Notes: a model not told the origin generated them from the sequence alone. A stretch of DNA of 64,000 nt from Providencia rettgeri (GCF_001874625.1 NZ_CP017671.1:4464001-4528000), one strand, 5' to 3'. Positions 48,237 to 60,543 are shown, counted from the stretch's first letter. Translations and numbers: made by a program.

Positions 48237-49483
48237 GCTCGCCTACGGTAAATCAAAAATACGCAACAACAGAGAGTAAAATATACAATATAGGTGGCCA
48301 TATATGCCTGCGTGGCCCCAACAGCGCCATGCTCTGGAATAAACCAATGTGCAAAAACCATCAATAGCACAAACTGGCTCACTTCAGTTAAAACATAAAA
48401 ACGTAATGCGGCTTTGGCAATCACTAGATAGCCGAATACATAAGCCCCTACTTTCAGTACATCTCCAACTAACTGCCAAGCAAAAAGGTCTCTCATTCCT
48501 ATAAATTTTTCAGAGAATAGCAACCAAATCGCAAAGTCACGCAATAACCAAACAGTGAAACTCACTGCGGCCACTGCGGGTAAGACAAACTTCAATGCTT
48601 TGATGATCTCTGCTGAGATTTCACTTTTATGCTGCAAACGAGATAATGTTGGCAGCAAATAAACCGAAAATGTGGCGGTAATAAACTGTAAATAGGCATC
48701 AGAGATAGTAGTAACCCCTGTCCATAAGCCAACGTCATCCCAACTATAGGTTTGGGCCAGTAAATTTCGCATCATGATATAGGCAACTGGCAAAGTCACC
48801 GCAGTTAACATTGCCATGACGGTAAATTTACCCAAATTAGTCGCAATCGCTTTGTCCCATGCAGGTTTTAGCGATGACAACGCAAACTGTTTGCGTTTAA
48901 TAACCATACCAGCCGCAGGTAATACGACCAATGCTGGCACCAATGCTAACCCTGCGAGTGCCCCTTCGTAGCCACCCACTAAATAGCATAAATAATAGGC
49001 AAAAACCCCAATTATGCTACCTAAAATAATCGCTAATGCATTAGCAGATGCGTCCCTATAGCCTTTTAGAATAGCCAAGAAATAATTTGAATAACCTATC
49101 CCCATTTGAATCAAGGCAACTACTTGAATAACAGAGCTATATTTCTCACTATCAAATAGCGCTACACTAATTGGCACACTGCAAAGTAAAAAAACAATCG
49201 CCAATAAGGTCGAAAAACCAAGGATAATCGTTGATGACGTCCCGAGTACTGCACGCAGTTTCTGTGGGTCTTGATGATGTTCCGCCACATATTTTGTGAC
49301 ACCATTAAAGATCCCTGCACCAGATAGTACCCCTAGTACCGTAATTAACTGACGGAAATTCCCCGCCAGCCCGACGCCACTAGGACCAAACGAGACAGCA
49401 AATAATTTGACAATTAACAGGCCTACCCCAATTTTAATTAGGGTAGAGCCAGCAGTCCAAACCGATGCTTTAGCTAACGACAT
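48233..49483 (-). CDS. wzxE: ECA lipid III flippase WzxE
   Basis: MOP-superfamily flippase moving undecaprenyl-PP-linked ECA trisaccharide across the inner membrane. It has 416 aa, with twelve predicted helices and the typical start [18 protein letters not shown]. Its ATG shares a base with the wecE stop and its end overlaps wecF, so translation is tightly coupled. Confidence 0.94.
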   Translation of the reverse strand: MSLAKASVWTAGSTLIKIGVGLLIVKLFAVSFGPSGVGLAGNFRQLITVLGVLSGAGIFNGVTKYVAEHHQDPQKLRAVLGTSSTIILGFSTLLAIVFLLCSVPISVALFDSEKYSSVIQVVALIQMGIGYSNYFLAILKGYRDASANALAIILGSIIGVFAYYLCYLVGGYEGALAGLALVPALVVLPAAGMVIKRKQFALSSLKPAWDKAIATNLGKFTVMAMLTAVTLPVAYIMMRNLLAQTYSWDDVGLWTGVTTISDAYLQFITATFSVYLLPTLSRLQHKSEISAEIIKALKFVLPAVAAVSFTVWLLRDFAIWLLFSEKFIGMRDLFAWQLVGDVLKVGAYVFGYLVIAKAALRFYVLTEVSQFVLLMVFAHWFIPEHGAVGATQAYMATYIVYFTLCCCVFLIYRRRA

Positions 49484-50613
49484 TAGGCAAAGAACGCTTT
49501 GATTCGCTCAATGACGACTTGTTGCTCGTCATCCGTCATATTGTAAAACATCGGTAAGCGTACTAAACGGTCACTTTCAGACGTTGTATATTGGTCTTCA
49601 CCATGAAAACGACCAAACTCCAAGCCCGCAGGGCTCGTGTGCAATGCCACATAATGGAATACAGTCAAAATACCGTGAGATTTCATATAGTCATTAAACG
49701 CCGTACGCTCTTCCACATCCTTAAGCTTAATGTAGAACATATGGGCATTATGTTTCATACCTTCCGGTACTGTGGCTAAAACTAAACGCCCTGCTTCTGC
49801 CAGAGGTCGTAGCGCGTCGTAATAACGTTGCCAAAGCAGTAAACGGCGATCATTAATTTTGTCAGCTTCTTCTAATTGAGCCCACAAGTAAGCAGCTTGT
49901 AAGTCGGATAACAGATAGCTTGAGCCAATATCACGCCAAGTATATTTATCGACTTGCCCACGGAAAAATTGGCTACGGTTGGTCCCTTTTTCACGGATCA
50001 CTTCAGCACGATTGATTAAATCTTTATCATTTATCAATGTTGCCCCACCCTCACCACCCGAAGAGTAGTTTTTGGTTTCATGAAAACTATAGCAACCGAT
50101 ATGGCCAATGGTACCCAGCGCTTTACCTTTGTAGGTTGACATCACACCTTGTGCGGCATCTTCAATAACGAATAAATCATGCTTTTTGGCAATGTCCATG
50201 ATGGTATCCATTTCACAGGCTACACCTGCGTAATGAACTGGCACGATTGCTCGCGTACGCTCTGTAATCGCCGCTTCAATTTTAGTTTCATCAATATTCA
50301 TTGTGTCTGGACGGATATCAACAAAAACAATTTTTGCGCCGCGCAGCACAAATGCGTTTGATGTTGATACAAACGTAAAACTAGGCATGATCACTTCATC
50401 GCCCGGCTTAATATCGATTAGAATCGCCGCCATCTCTAATGAAGCAGTACAAGAGGGTGTTAATTGAACTTTCGGGCAGTCAAAACGTTTTTCCATCCAC
50501 TCTTCACAACGTTTAGTAAAACCACCGTCACCACACAGTTTGCCACTTTCCATGGCTTGTTTCATATACTCTAATTCAGTACCTACAATTGGCGGTTTAT
50601 TAAATGGAATCAT
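49483..50613 (-). CDS. wecE: dTDP-4-amino-4,6-dideoxygalactose transaminase WecE
   Basis: PLP-dependent aminotransferase of the DegT/DnrJ/EryC1 family forming TDP-Fuc4N. It has 376 aa, as in E. coli. The PLP lysine is in the SFHETKNYSSGGEGG segment; the IEDAAQG and LTPSCTASLE motifs are seen. The ATG at 50613 aligns with MIPFNKPP of E. coli and overlaps wecD by 14 bases; the longer frame is rejected. Confidence 0.95.
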   Translation of the reverse strand: MIPFNKPPIVGTELEYMKQAMESGKLCGDGGFTKRCEEWMEKRFDCPKVQLTPSCTASLEMAAILIDIKPGDEVIMPSFTFVSTSNAFVLRGAKIVFVDIRPDTMNIDETKIEAAITERTRAIVPVHYAGVACEMDTIMDIAKKHDLFVIEDAAQGVMSTYKGKALGTIGHIGCYSFHETKNYSSGGEGGATLINDKDLINRAEVIREKGTNRSQFFRGQVDKYTWRDIGSSYLLSDLQAAYLWAQLEEADKINDRRLLLWQRYYDALRPLAEAGRLVLATVPEGMKHNAHMFYIKLKDVEERTAFNDYMKSHGILTVFHYVALHTSPAGLEFGRFHGEDQYTTSESDRLVRLPMFYNMTDDEQQVVIERIKAFFA

Positions 50614-51340
50614 GTTGTCCCCTGTATAACCAATATGCAGTGCTTGCAATGGCAGCACCACTACGTGAATAAAGATTTAATGCAGCAACATTACTGATTT
50701 GAGTGGCAACATTTAACTGTCTTTTTTGGTGTTGCACACACCAATCAAATGCGGCTGACATCAACTTACGACCCACTCCTTGCCCTGTCGCTTCTGGCAC
50801 TTTCGCTAACAGCCCAATACGTGCTGTGTCTGCATCAAGATGGCGTAAACTCACAAACCCTAAAATTGTGCCAGATGCGTCTTTAACTAATAAACAAGTG
50901 TGATCAAACGTACCAAGTACTGATTTTTCTATCCATAAAGCATAAAACCGCCCGCTATCACCTTCATTATACCAAGGTGCTCGGAAGCGACTTTTGCTAA
51001 AGACAGAAGCAGCAGCTTGTTTCAGTGCAGGGATATCATCCACTTGCGCTGTAACAATATTATCTGCCGCTGTTAAACCTGCTTTAAGATAAGCATTTTC
51101 TGTGCCAATAGTGAGTGCAAAGTCAATTTCACCTTCAACAAAAGAAAACCCCATACTTGTTAAGTCATCGATTAGCCCCGTTTCAGACGCCATGACTTTA
51201 GCCTGTACGATATCAAACTTATCCATTTGATAAGCAAGAATAATATTGGCGTTTTCCCCCGTGAAATTTAATTTTGCGGTCGAGCGCTGAAAAAAATCGC
51301 TCTCCCATTGCAAACTATCAATACTGGCGCGGACGGACAC
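50600..51340 (-). CDS. wecD: dTDP-fucosamine acetyltransferase WecD
   Basis: GNAT acetyltransferase making TDP-Fuc4NAc. It has 246 aa (E. coli RffC 224), the excess spread over loops. The acetyl-CoA motif A reads [20 protein letters not shown] and TFDHTCLL are family-specific. GTG start at 51340, which lies 23 bases inside the 3' end of rffH; the protein begins [13 protein letters not shown] as in E. coli (MPVRASIEPLTWE). Confidence 0.93.
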   Translation of the reverse strand: MSVRASIDSLQWESDFFQRSTAKLNFTGENANIILAYQMDKFDIVQAKVMASETGLIDDLTSMGFSFVEGEIDFALTIGTENAYLKAGLTAADNIVTAQVDDIPALKQAAASVFSKSRFRAPWYNEGDSGRFYALWIEKSVLGTFDHTCLLVKDASGTILGFVSLRHLDADTARIGLLAKVPEATGQGVGRKLMSAAFDWCVQHQKRQLNVATQISNVAALNLYSRSGAAIASTAYWLYRGQHDSI

Positions 51341-52199
51341 GTAATAAATCCTCTAAGTATTGCCCATAACCGGTTTTTTTCAGTTGCTCTGCTGAAGCCT
51401 GAACTTGCTCATCAGTAAGCCAGCCATTACGCCATGCTATTTCTTCTAAACAAGCAACTTTAAAACCTTGACGTTTTTCAACAGTTTGTACAAATGTGCC
51501 CGCTTCAATTAAGCTGTCATGCGTACCAGTATCTAACCAAGCAAAACCTCTTCCTAATAGCTCAACATTCAACTCACCGCGTTCTAAATACATTTGGTTA
51601 ATTGAAGTAATTTCTAATTCACCACGCTCAGAAGGTTTTACTTGCTTAGCAAATTCAACGACTTGTTGGTCGTAGAAGTATAACCCTGTAACAGCCCAAT
51701 TAGATTTTGGTTTTTTAGGTTTTTCTTCGATGGAGAGCACTTTAAAATCATCAGTAAACTCCACCACACCAAAACGTTCAGGGTCCATGACTTGGTAGCC
51801 AAATACGGTTGCCCCCTGCTGCCTTTGCGCGACTGTTTTTAATTTCGGGCTAAATGAATGACCAAAGAAAATATTGTCACCCAGCACTAAGCAACATGAA
51901 TCCCCATTGATAAATTCTTCACCAATAATAAAGGCTTGTGCTAAACCATCCGGTGATGGCTGCTCCGCATAGCTCAACTCAATACCAAATTCATGTCCAT
52001 CACCTAATAAGCGTTTGAACATGGGTAAATCGTCAGGTGTCGAGATAATTAAAATCTCACGGATCCCCGCTAGCATCAGTACTGATAGCGGGTAATAAAT
52101 CATGGGCTTATCGTAGATAGGCAATAACTGTTTAGAAATGCCACGAGTGATTGGGTGCAATCGCGTCCCCGACCCTCCTGCTAATATAATACCTTTCAT
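51318..52199 (-). CDS. rffH: Glucose-1-phosphate thymidylyltransferase RffH
   Basis: Makes dTDP-glucose for the Fuc4NAc branch. It has 293 aa, as in E. coli RffH. The nucleotidyltransferase signature [16 protein letters not shown] and the [15 protein letters not shown] and [10 protein letters not shown] blocks are present. The ATG at 52199, eight bases after rffG, is the right start; a frame reaching back into rffG is not. Confidence 0.95.
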   Translation of the reverse strand: MKGIILAGGSGTRLHPITRGISKQLLPIYDKPMIYYPLSVLMLAGIREILIISTPDDLPMFKRLLGDGHEFGIELSYAEQPSPDGLAQAFIIGEEFINGDSCCLVLGDNIFFGHSFSPKLKTVAQRQQGATVFGYQVMDPERFGVVEFTDDFKVLSIEEKPKKPKSNWAVTGLYFYDQQVVEFAKQVKPSERGELEITSINQMYLERGELNVELLGRGFAWLDTGTHDSLIEAGTFVQTVEKRQGFKVACLEEIAWRNGWLTDEQVQASAEQLKKTGYGQYLEDLLRVRPRQY

Positions 52200-52207
52200 A
52201 CTTTCAC

Positions 52208-53275
52208 CTAATTGCCAAGACCTAAGCGCTCGCCGGCATAGGAACCATCTTGCACACGACGCCACCAGGTTTCGTTATTCAAATACCACTGCACGGTTTT
52301 GCGAATGCCAGACTCAAATGTTTCTTGGGGCTTCCACCCCAATTCACGCTCAATTTTTTCAGCATCAATCGCATAACGCATATCGTGGCCCGGCCTATCT
52401 TTTACATAGGTAATGAGATCACGGTAGTGAGCAACGCCTTGTGGTTTCTGTGGTTGTAGCTCTTCCAATAACTCACAAATCGCTTCTACCACTTCGATAT
52501 TACGGCGCTCATTATGCCCGCCGATATTGTAAGTGGTGCCCGGTTCAGCTGTTGTTGCCACTAAATGCAATGCACGCGCATGGTCCTCAACAAATAACCA
52601 ATCACGAATTTGCTCCCCCTTACCGTATACAGGTAATGGCTTGCCCGCTAATGCATTGAGAATAATTAATGGGATCAATTTCTCAGGGAAATGATATGGA
52701 CCATAATTATTCGAGCAATTAGTGACCATGGTTGGTAAACCATAAGTTCTTTCCCATGCCCTTACCAAATGGTCACTCGATGCTTTAGACGCAGAATATG
52801 GGCTACTTGGTGCATAAGGTGTTGTTTCAGTGAAGAACCCTTCTGGGCCTTCTAAATCGCCATACACTTCATCAGTGGAAATATGATGAAAGCGGAATGC
52901 AGCTTTTTTTTCTTCATCCAATGCAGACCAGTAGGAACGCGCGGCTTCTAACAGTGTGTAAGTCCCTACTATATTGGTTTCAATAAATGCAGCAGGGCCA
53001 TCAATGGAGCGATCAACATGGCTTTCAGCAGCCAGATGCATGACTACATCTGGTTGATATTGTTCAAATACTTTGTCTAGTGCCGTTCTATCACAAATGT
53101 TCACTTGCTCAAAAGCATAGCGGGGGTGACTGGCAACAGCCGCTAAGGACTCTAAATTGCCAGCATAAGTTAAACAATCAACCACGACCGCACTGTCGCC
53201 AGTGTTCTCAATGATGTGACGAACAACCGCAGAACCGATAAACCCTGCGCCCCCAGTAATTAATATGCGTTTCAA
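52208..53275 (-). CDS. rffG: dTDP-glucose 4,6-dehydratase RffG
   Basis: NAD-dependent short-chain dehydrogenase/reductase making dTDP-4-keto-6-deoxyglucose. Glycine motif GGAGFIGS, catalytic STDEVYG and YSASKA. Start choice matters: a GTG at 53281 sits one base from the AAGGAG, whereas a TTG at 53275 is seven bases from it, gives 355 aa as in E. coli, and begins at the aligned residue. The TTG also overlaps the wecC stop as TTGA. TTG is therefore preferred. Confidence 0.93.
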   Translation of the reverse strand: MKRILITGGAGFIGSAVVRHIIENTGDSAVVVDCLTYAGNLESLAAVASHPRYAFEQVNICDRTALDKVFEQYQPDVVMHLAAESHVDRSIDGPAAFIETNIVGTYTLLEAARSYWSALDEEKKAAFRFHHISTDEVYGDLEGPEGFFTETTPYAPSSPYSASKASSDHLVRAWERTYGLPTMVTNCSNNYGPYHFPEKLIPLIILNALAGKPLPVYGKGEQIRDWLFVEDHARALHLVATTAEPGTTYNIGGHNERRNIEVVEAICELLEELQPQKPQGVAHYRDLITYVKDRPGHDMRYAIDAEKIERELGWKPQETFESGIRKTVQWYLNNETWWRRVQDGSYAGERLGLGN

Positions 53276-54534
53276 CGCCACACTCCTTTTGTATCAACAA
53301 CCCATTTTTGTGGAATAGCTGAACCTTGAATACCTTTAAACATATTGTGATCAACTAACATGAGGATCACATCCGCTTCATTAACGGCTTGTTCAATCGA
53401 TACTAATTCAGAAATACCTTTTAAAGAGGTTGGTAATTCATGGATATGAGGCTCAACCGCATAGGTTTTACCCGGGTTCCAGTTCGCCACCATTTTAGTA
53501 ATGTGCATCGCTGGGCTTTCACGTAAGTCATCAATATTCGGTTTAAAAGATAAACCGAAGCACGCAATCGTCACTTCGTTGGCTTTTTTACCCGTTTCCA
53601 CTAAACAATCTGCAACCGCAGCTTTTACTTGATCAACTACCCAAATAGGCTTGCCATCATTGACCAAGCGCGCCGTATGAATTAAGCGGGATTGTTTTGG
53701 ATTTTGCGATACGATAAACCATGGGTCAACTGCGATGCAGTGCCCTCCAACACCCGGTCCCGGCTGAAGAATATTAACGCGAGGGTGGCGATTAGCGAGG
53801 CTAATTAGTTCCCACACATTGATATCTTGTTCAGCACAAATCAATGATAATTCGTTTGCAAAAGCGATATTAACATCACGGAAGCTATTTTCCGTTAGTT
53901 TACACATTTCAGCTGTTCTAGAGTTGGTAATAACACATTCACCTTCAAGGAAAATGTTATACAACTCACTGGCTCGTAGGGAAGATTTTGGCGTCATTCC
54001 ACCCACGACACGGTCGTTTTTAATCAATTCGACCATGACTTGCCCCGGTAATACACGCTCAGGGCAATATGCAACATCGATATCTGCCTCTTCACCAGCT
54101 TGATGAGGGAAAGTTAAATCAGGACGAGCCTCTGCCATCCATTGTGCCATTTGCTCAGTCGTTCCCACTGGGGATGTCGACTCAAGGATCACTAAATCGC
54201 CTTTTTTCAGCACTGGAGCGACCGACTCTGCCGCAGCCCTAACATAAGTGAGGTCAGGCTCATGCTCACCTTTAAACGGTGTTGGCACAGCAATAAGATA
54301 AGCATCGGCAGGCTGTGGTGTAGTAAAGGCTTTCAGGTGACCTTCTTCAACGGCTTTTTTCACCACAACATCCAGCTCAGGTTCGACAATGTGGATTTTC
54401 CCCTGATTAATGGTGTCAACGGCGTGTTGATTAACATCTACACCAACCACTTGCTTTTTACGTGATGCAAAGGCTGCTGCTGTCGGTAAACCAATATAAC
54501 CAAGGCCAATAACAGAAATAGTTTCAAAACTCAT
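53272..54534 (-). CDS. wecC: UDP-N-acetyl-D-mannosamine dehydrogenase WecC
   Basis: NAD-dependent four-electron oxidation of UDP-ManNAc to UDP-ManNAcA. It has 420 aa (E. coli 420). Rossmann motif [14 protein letters not shown] at the N-terminus; the catalytic cysteine is in [15 protein letters not shown]. Overlaps wecB upstream by four bases and rffG downstream. Confidence 0.96.
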   Translation of the reverse strand: MSFETISVIGLGYIGLPTAAAFASRKKQVVGVDVNQHAVDTINQGKIHIVEPELDVVVKKAVEEGHLKAFTTPQPADAYLIAVPTPFKGEHEPDLTYVRAAAESVAPVLKKGDLVILESTSPVGTTEQMAQWMAEARPDLTFPHQAGEEADIDVAYCPERVLPGQVMVELIKNDRVVGGMTPKSSLRASELYNIFLEGECVITNSRTAEMCKLTENSFRDVNIAFANELSLICAEQDINVWELISLANRHPRVNILQPGPGVGGHCIAVDPWFIVSQNPKQSRLIHTARLVNDGKPIWVVDQVKAAVADCLVETGKKANEVTIACFGLSFKPNIDDLRESPAMHITKMVANWNPGKTYAVEPHIHELPTSLKGISELVSIEQAVNEADVILMLVDHNMFKGIQGSAIPQKWVVDTKGVWR

Positions 54535-55661
54535 AATTTCACCTGATTACCTTTTAATGCTGCAAGAATACGCTGACATGCATGACCATCCCCATACGGG
54601 TTATGTGCGCGGCTCATTTCATGATATTCCGCGTCATCTGTCAGTAACCGATTAACTTCTTCCACAATTTTTTGTGTATCTGTCCCCACAAGGCGAACTG
54701 TACCTGCATCAACTGCTTCAGGGCGTTCTGTGGTGTCTCTCATAACCAAAACCGGCTTACCGAGAGAAGGAGCTTCCTCTTGAATACCGCCAGAATCCGT
54801 CAAAATCAAATAGGAATGATTCATCAAGTAAACGAACGGTAAATATTCTTGAGGGCTAATTAAAATAATATTATCAATGTCATGCAATATACGTTTAACT
54901 GGTTCACCCACATTAGGGTTCAAGTGAACTGGGTAAACAACTTGGACATCTGGGTGTGCTTGGGCAATCTCTGCTAATGCATGGCAAATACGTTCAAAAC
55001 CACCACCAAAACTTTCGCGACGATGGCCTGTAACTAAAATCATTTTTTTGTTTGGGTCAATAAATGGATAATTAGCTGCCAATTTTTCCATCATATACTG
55101 GTCGCTCATCACTTTATCGCGCACCCACAATAGTGCATCAATAACCGTATTACCCGTGACAAAAATATGGCTATCAGGGATTGACTCTTTTAATAGATTT
55201 TGGCGCGAATTTTCAGTTGGAGCAAAATGATACATGGCCAAATGGCCTGCAATTTTACGGTTTGCTTCTTCAGGCCACGGTGAATAAAGATCACCAGTGC
55301 GTAACCCAGCTTCAACATGCCCGACTGGGATACGATGATAAAATGCGGCGAGGCTAGTCGCCATCGTTGTTGCTGTATCTCCATGAACCAAGACAACATC
55401 AGGTTGGAAATCAGCAAAGACAGCTTTTAACCCCTCGAGAATACGGCATGTAATATCGGTTAAATCTTGCCCAGGTTTCATAATATTGAGATCATAATCG
55501 GGAGTGATCTCAAACAGTTTCAGTACTTGATCTAGCATTTCACGATGCTGAGCGGTGACACATACTTTTGCTTCAAAAAATTCATCCGCAGCAAGTGCAT
55601 GAACCAACGGTGCCATTTTAATAGCTTCAGGCCGTGTGCCGAATACAGTCAATACTTTCAC
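54531..55661 (-). CDS. wecB: UDP-N-acetylglucosamine 2-epimerase WecB
   Basis: Non-hydrolysing epimerase converting UDP-GlcNAc to UDP-ManNAc. It has 376 aa, as in E. coli, starting at GTG 55661 with GAGAG five bases upstream ([16 protein letters not shown]). Conserved [20 protein letters not shown] and [18 protein letters not shown] are present. A frame opening 54 codons earlier runs back into wzzE and is rejected. Confidence 0.96.
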   Translation of the reverse strand: MKVLTVFGTRPEAIKMAPLVHALAADEFFEAKVCVTAQHREMLDQVLKLFEITPDYDLNIMKPGQDLTDITCRILEGLKAVFADFQPDVVLVHGDTATTMATSLAAFYHRIPVGHVEAGLRTGDLYSPWPEEANRKIAGHLAMYHFAPTENSRQNLLKESIPDSHIFVTGNTVIDALLWVRDKVMSDQYMMEKLAANYPFIDPNKKMILVTGHRRESFGGGFERICHALAEIAQAHPDVQVVYPVHLNPNVGEPVKRILHDIDNIILISPQEYLPFVYLMNHSYLILTDSGGIQEEAPSLGKPVLVMRDTTERPEAVDAGTVRLVGTDTQKIVEEVNRLLTDDAEYHEMSRAHNPYGDGHACQRILAALKGNQVKL

Positions 55662-55759
55662 AGTGACTCTCTTATATTTATCTTTCGCAGTGTGCTGCTT
55701 TTGTAATCTTAATGACTTCATAATGCCACTGATGAAAACATCAGTGGCATATCCCAAAA

Positions 55760-56818
55760 TCAAGATGGGCGACGGCGAGCAAGTACCACTCCGGCACCAA
55801 CTAACAACCCTATGGCTCCCCAAAGAACCATCATAAAGGCTCGACGAGGACTATCGCGTTTTACGGGGTCTTCAGGAGTCCGCAGGTAGCGATATGCTTG
55901 GAAATTATCTTGGAGAGTTGGTCCTACGCTCAATGTTGATAACATGGCAATATTTTGATCATAATCGGTATCATGATCAGGACCTGTAGCTTTCAATGTT
56001 TCAATTTGTGCCTGTAATAATGGGGCACCTAACATGAACATTTTAGAGTCAGGGAGTTCATCCACTGGTGTTGTACTTTGATTACGCACAATACCTTGTT
56101 TTTCCGCGACTTTAAGTGCTTGTTCTAAGACATTCAGACGTCTTTCATAAGCCGCGTTGGCAACCATATCTTCACGCTTAACTAAGGCTTTCATGGATTG
56201 CATTTTAGTTGCCCAAGTACCTTTAATTTCATCGTTCAGGTTCGTTGTTGCGCGTTGATTCGCAAACTGAGTGTACTGGCGCAATAATTGATTCGCATCT
56301 GCTGATGTTTCAGCCACTAACTTAATACTATCTGTTAGGTTTTTGATTTCATCGGCGGGAGTAAATTCAATATTATTGATGAGTTCATCCAATAATGCAG
56401 CATCCGCTTTTGGGTCATTTTCCAAGCGTTGCTTATAGTAATCAGTACTCAACCAAAATTGACGGCGTGTATCATAAGAACCAAGTTGTTTTGTAAACTC
56501 TTGGTACGCTTCTTTTGCGATCGTCGGTAATTGCCCTTCTTGCCCGGTATTATTTATACGGGAATCGAGGTTGCGCAGAAATTGCTGCTGAGAGTAATAG
56601 CTTCCCAGATTATTTACAGTTGGTAAATCCGTGATTGCGGTTGCGCTCCACTTGGGTTGCATAAAATAAGATGCTCCCAATGCAATTGCAGCAAAAATAA
56701 CTGCAAATGCAATGATCCAAATTTTGCCTTGCCACAATGAGCGGCATAAACCACGGATATCCAATTCCGGCTCTATTGGTGTTTGATGCTGACTCGGTTG
56801 TGTTTCTGAGTTATTCAC
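55760..56818 (-). CDS. wzzE: ECA chain-length regulator WzzE
   Basis: Polysaccharide co-polymerase of 352 aa setting ECA length. Two membrane helices flank a periplasmic coiled-coil domain: TM1 at about residues 33-52 ([20 protein letters not shown]) and TM2 near the C-terminus ([16 protein letters not shown]) preceded by the Wzz proline-rich segment ([15 protein letters not shown]). GTG start at 56818 with AGAGG nine bases upstream, 29 bases after wecA. Confidence 0.94.
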   Translation of the reverse strand: MNNSETQPSQHQTPIEPELDIRGLCRSLWQGKIWIIAFAVIFAAIALGASYFMQPKWSATAITDLPTVNNLGSYYSQQQFLRNLDSRINNTGQEGQLPTIAKEAYQEFTKQLGSYDTRRQFWLSTDYYKQRLENDPKADAALLDELINNIEFTPADEIKNLTDSIKLVAETSADANQLLRQYTQFANQRATTNLNDEIKGTWATKMQSMKALVKREDMVANAAYERRLNVLEQALKVAEKQGIVRNQSTTPVDELPDSKMFMLGAPLLQAQIETLKATGPDHDTDYDQNIAMLSTLSVGPTLQDNFQAYRYLRTPEDPVKRDSPRRAFMMVLWGAIGLLVGAGVVLARRRPS

Positions 56819-56847
56819 TGCACAGAACCTCTATTTTCGTTTTGTCG

Positions 56848-57933
56848 TTACCGTACTGCACCTCGACGGACTCTACGTCTAACTCGTTTAATAAAACGGG
56901 CGACTTTCCAAGCTCGTTTGATGCAATAACCATACATCATAAATACAAGCAAAAATAATGCCAACATTACCCACTCTGGTACAAATGTTAACCTTTCGCC
57001 AATAATTCCGATACATGCCAAGATAGCTGCAGATAAAGTAATCAATACAAATGCACCTTTTGGCGTGAAACCGGAACGCATAATCAAATGATGAATATGT
57101 TGGCGGTCTGGTGAGAATGGACTCATACCTTTACGAATTCGGCGATACATAATGGCAACCATATCCATTAATGGGATCGCAATAATCCATAAAGCTGTTA
57201 CTGGGTTAATAGGGTGAACTTCTTCCTGAGTTGAAGCGACTAAGATCCAAATAATGGTGAAACCGATCAAAGTACTTCCTGCATCCCCCATAAATACTTT
57301 AAAACGACGCCCTAACACGCCTAAATTTAACAGAATATAAGGAAGGATAGCTGCAATAAAGGCAAAACACCAAAAGGCTAATGCAAAATTACCATTTTGA
57401 TAAAGTAAAAAGCCGAGTGCCCCAAAGGAAACCGAAGATAACCCCCCAAGTAACCCATCAATACCATCAACCATGTTAAATGCATTGATTGCAGCCCATA
57501 CGGCAAAGAGAGTGACAATATAACCAAATGGACCAAGAACGAGTTCCCATGGCCCAAATGCATGGCCTAATGATTCAAGTTTTAGCCCTGCTGCTGTCAT
57601 CATAACAACCGCAACAATTGCTTGGATCCCTGCCCTTAATTTTACACTAATATCAAACCTATCATCTAGCGCACCGATAAAGACCAATAAACCTGCACAA
57701 CTGATATACAGCCATTTATGGGGTATATACTCTTCAGTTATATAAAACGCAAAACAGATCCCAAAGAAAACGGAAATTCCCCCAACAAGAGGAACTAATC
57801 CTACGTGCTTTTTCCTGAAGTTAGGCTTATCAACTAACCCGATTTTTATCGCAACAACTCGGGCCAGAAAAATAAAGGCTAACGAAAACAAGAAAACGTA
57901 GAAGAGGTTGGTTACAAAGTGTATGGTGTCCAC
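56848..57933 (-). CDS. wecA: Undecaprenyl-phosphate GlcNAc-1-phosphate transferase WecA
   Basis: Inner-membrane enzyme that starts ECA, and many O antigens, by transferring GlcNAc-1-P to undecaprenyl phosphate; the tunicamycin target. It has 361 aa with eleven helices. The catalytic and Mg-binding motifs are visible: GALDDRFD (DD), NAFNMVDGIDGL, VFMGDAGS and the HIHH of DRQHIHHL. GTG start at 57933 after GAGAG; no ATG is available nearby. First gene of the ECA operon. Confidence 0.96.
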   Translation of the reverse strand: MDTIHFVTNLFYVFLFSLAFIFLARVVAIKIGLVDKPNFRKKHVGLVPLVGGISVFFGICFAFYITEEYIPHKWLYISCAGLLVFIGALDDRFDISVKLRAGIQAIVAVVMMTAAGLKLESLGHAFGPWELVLGPFGYIVTLFAVWAAINAFNMVDGIDGLLGGLSSVSFGALGFLLYQNGNFALAFWCFAFIAAILPYILLNLGVLGRRFKVFMGDAGSTLIGFTIIWILVASTQEEVHPINPVTALWIIAIPLMDMVAIMYRRIRKGMSPFSPDRQHIHHLIMRSGFTPKGAFVLITLSAAILACIGIIGERLTFVPEWVMLALFLLVFMMYGYCIKRAWKVARFIKRVRRRVRRGAVR

Positions 57934-58504
57934 TGTTCGACTCTCTTAATCTTTATATTTAACTTTCAAAACTAAATTTTTTTTGGTGAATGCCGATAAG
58001 TAAGCAAGCGCCAATGCATTATCATCTTGGCAATAAAATCCGCTATAAGACGAATCTTCATTCGTACAAAGACTCCTATAACATTATCAATATACACACT
58101 ACACGTGTGTTTTTAATTCGATAACGAAACATTTCCAAGTTTATACTTTATAGCTGCAATATGCATGCCATAAAATCAATACGCTAAAATAGAGTTAATC
58201 AATTGACCATTAAATAATCATTTAAAGATTAAATAATAAAACGCCCTAAATAAATTTAATTTCAATCACAAAAATATATAAAACCAATTAATTTCTTTAA
58301 ATTCAATGAACTAAAAGAAAACCATTGTTTTGTATGTCTTTAATTATTGTAGCGTAGAGAATATACACTTGTTTAACTAATACAGCGTGTAAATAAAGAA
58401 ATAAAACATAGGGTTAATTTATCTAAACTAACACCATACAACAATAAATATCATTTATAGCTTATTTTATAACTTCATTTTTTGTATTCAGCAAAGATAT
58501 GGGT
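57934..58504. promoter_or_regulatory. AT-rich region between rho and the ECA operon
   Basis: 571 bases with no supportable gene; must hold the wecA promoter and leader. I looked for a JUMPstart/ops element (GGCGGTAG) on the minus strand and did not find one. Confidence 0.5.
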
Positions 58505-58538
58505 GCAAAAAAATAGGTGCCAATAATGGCACCTATTT
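58505..58538 (-). terminator. rho terminator
   Basis: AAATAGGTGCCA (58511-58522) pairs perfectly with 58527-58538 around a four-base loop, followed on the minus strand by seven Ts: a strong intrinsic terminator 23 bases after the rho stop. Confidence 0.9.
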
Positions 58539-58561
58539 ATAAGATTTGAAAATCTTAGCTG

Positions 58562-59821
58562 CTATGCTCTTTTCATGAAGTCAAAAAACTCTTCATTTGT
58601 TTTAGTCATTGCGAGTTTACTAATGAGGAACTCCATCGCATCGATTTCACCCATAGGATGAATAATCTTACGTAAGATCCACATTTTTTGTAGCTCATCT
58701 TGCGACGTCAGCAACTCTTCTTTACGGGTACCAGAGCGGTTGTAATCGATAGCAGGGAATACACGTTTTTCTGCAATCTTACGAGAAAGATGCAATTCCA
58801 TGTTACCTGTACCTTTAAACTCTTCATAGATAACTTCATCCATTTTAGAGCCGGTATCGACTAACGCAGTCGCAATGATTGTTAGGCTTCCACCTTCCTC
58901 AACGTTACGAGCAGCACCAAAAAAGCGTTTTGGGCGATGTAATGCGTTGGCATCAACCCCACCGGTTAATACTTTACCGGATGAAGGAACGACGGTGTTA
59001 TATGCACGAGCAAGACGCGTAATGGAATCAAGTAAGATAATAACGTCTTTTTTATGTTCAACCAGACGTTTAGCTTTTTCAATCACCATTTCAGCAACTT
59101 GAACGTGACGTGCAGCTGGCTCATCAAAAGTCGAAGCAATAACTTCACCTTTAACTAAACGCTGCATCTCTGTCACTTCCTCTGGACGCTCATCAATAAG
59201 CAGTACCATCAGAACGCAATCAGGGTGGTTATGTGCAATGTTTGCTGCAATATTTTGCAGTAACATTGTTTTACCTGCTTTAGGTGGAGCCACGATCAAA
59301 CCACGTTGCCCACGACCGATTGGTGCAGCTAAATCCAGTACACGCGCAGTTAAATCTTCCGTAGAACCGTTACCGCGTTCCATACGCAGACGACTATTGG
59401 CATGTAATGGTGTTAAGTTTTCAAAAAGGATTTTACTGCGGGCATTTTCAGGTTTGTCGAAGTTAACTTCGTTGACTTTCAGGAGGGCAAAATAGCGTTC
59501 ACCTTCTTTAGGAGGACGAATTTTTCCTGAAATTGTGTCACCTGTACGTAGGTTAAAACGGCGGATTTGGCTAGGAGAAACGTAGATATCATCAGGACCT
59601 GCGAGGTAAGAACTATCAGCTGAACGGAGGAAACCAAATCCATCCTGCAATATTTCCAGTACGCCGTCGCCGAAAATATCTTCTCCACTTTTTGCATGCT
59701 GCTTCAAAATAGAGAAAATAATATCCTGCTTTCTCATACGGGCTAAGTTCTCTAGCCCCATGTTTTCGCCTAACGTAATCAATTCTGATACTGGCGTATT
59801 TTTTAATTCGGTAAGATTCAT
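58562..59821 (-). CDS. rho: Transcription termination factor Rho
   Basis: Hexameric RNA-dependent ATPase and helicase. It has 419 aa, exactly the E. coli length. N-terminal RNA-binding domain ([32 protein letters not shown]), Walker A in APPKAGKT, Walker B in [11 protein letters not shown]-loop [11 protein letters not shown] and R-loop GTGNMEL are all present. It precedes the ECA operon with its own strong terminator. Confidence 0.98.
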   Translation of the reverse strand: MNLTELKNTPVSELITLGENMGLENLARMRKQDIIFSILKQHAKSGEDIFGDGVLEILQDGFGFLRSADSSYLAGPDDIYVSPSQIRRFNLRTGDTISGKIRPPKEGERYFALLKVNEVNFDKPENARSKILFENLTPLHANSRLRMERGNGSTEDLTARVLDLAAPIGRGQRGLIVAPPKAGKTMLLQNIAANIAHNHPDCVLMVLLIDERPEEVTEMQRLVKGEVIASTFDEPAARHVQVAEMVIEKAKRLVEHKKDVIILLDSITRLARAYNTVVPSSGKVLTGGVDANALHRPKRFFGAARNVEEGGSLTIIATALVDTGSKMDEVIYEEFKGTGNMELHLSRKIAEKRVFPAIDYNRSGTRKEELLTSQDELQKMWILRKIIHPMGEIDAMEFLISKLAMTKTNEEFFDFMKRA

Positions 59822-60543
59822 AATGGTGGGTTCTTTAACTCGGGGTAATTCTCGAACTATGAACGTAAATTGACGGCAACTTAATAACTAAGTGCCAGTT
59901 TAACTTTATACAGCCCTGTTGGTAACGGATTCATCATACGCTCACAACAATGCATAAAAATTTTTGCTAGTCATTACTAATGATTTTTCTAACATGTGAC
60001 TACGATTCACCTGAAAGATGTTCGGTATATTATTAGAAACACACACAACATTAGCAATAGTTTTTTGTACATTTAGGACAACATCTATCCCAATATCGCA
60101 AATTTAACGCCAGAACCGCATTAAATAACACATTTGAACTGAACGTTAACTTTTCCCAGTTTGTTACTATCCCCTAAGATCTAATAACATTAGATTACAT
60201 TACTGTAGCTTATGCACTATCTTTAACTAAGATGAAAAACACATTGGAATAAATGATATTGAATGCAGCAGTAGCTTGAACTCAACGTCTAAATTCTCAA
60301 TTTTCATATTTAAAATCATTGTGTCATCAGTTTTTGATCATTAACAATCATTACGAAACAATTATCACAATACAGAACTAACAAACTAGATATATAAGAT
60401 AAGAGCAATGGAATACAAAGTAATTCATATGGGTGCTATACGAGGAATAATGATAACTTATCATGCTTAAGTGAAGACGTCTAGCGGCTCTCTAGATAAA
60501 ATAGATATACCGCTAAACGTTTTGGCTTGTATATAACGATAAC
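59822..60543 (-). promoter_or_regulatory. rho leader and promoter region
   Basis: 722 bases between trxA and rho, both leftward. In E. coli this interval holds rhoL and a leader where Rho attenuates its own gene. No frame resembling RhoL was found. Two short minus-strand frames are possible leader peptides: 22 codons from GTG at 60010 to 59942 (starts NRSHMLEKS) and 18 codons from ATG at 59937 to 59881 (MMNPLPTGLYK). A TAGCGG/CCGCTA hairpin (60482-60515) lies just past trxA and may end it, without a T-run. Confidence 0.45.

Noticed and set aside
55662-55823. N-terminal extension of wecB into wzzE
   Set aside because: The extension is unlike any WecB; GTG at 55661 has a proper ribosome binding site and gives the E. 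coli length.
57934-58504. JUMPstart/ops element before the ECA operon
   Set aside because: No GGCGGTAG core was found on the minus strand.
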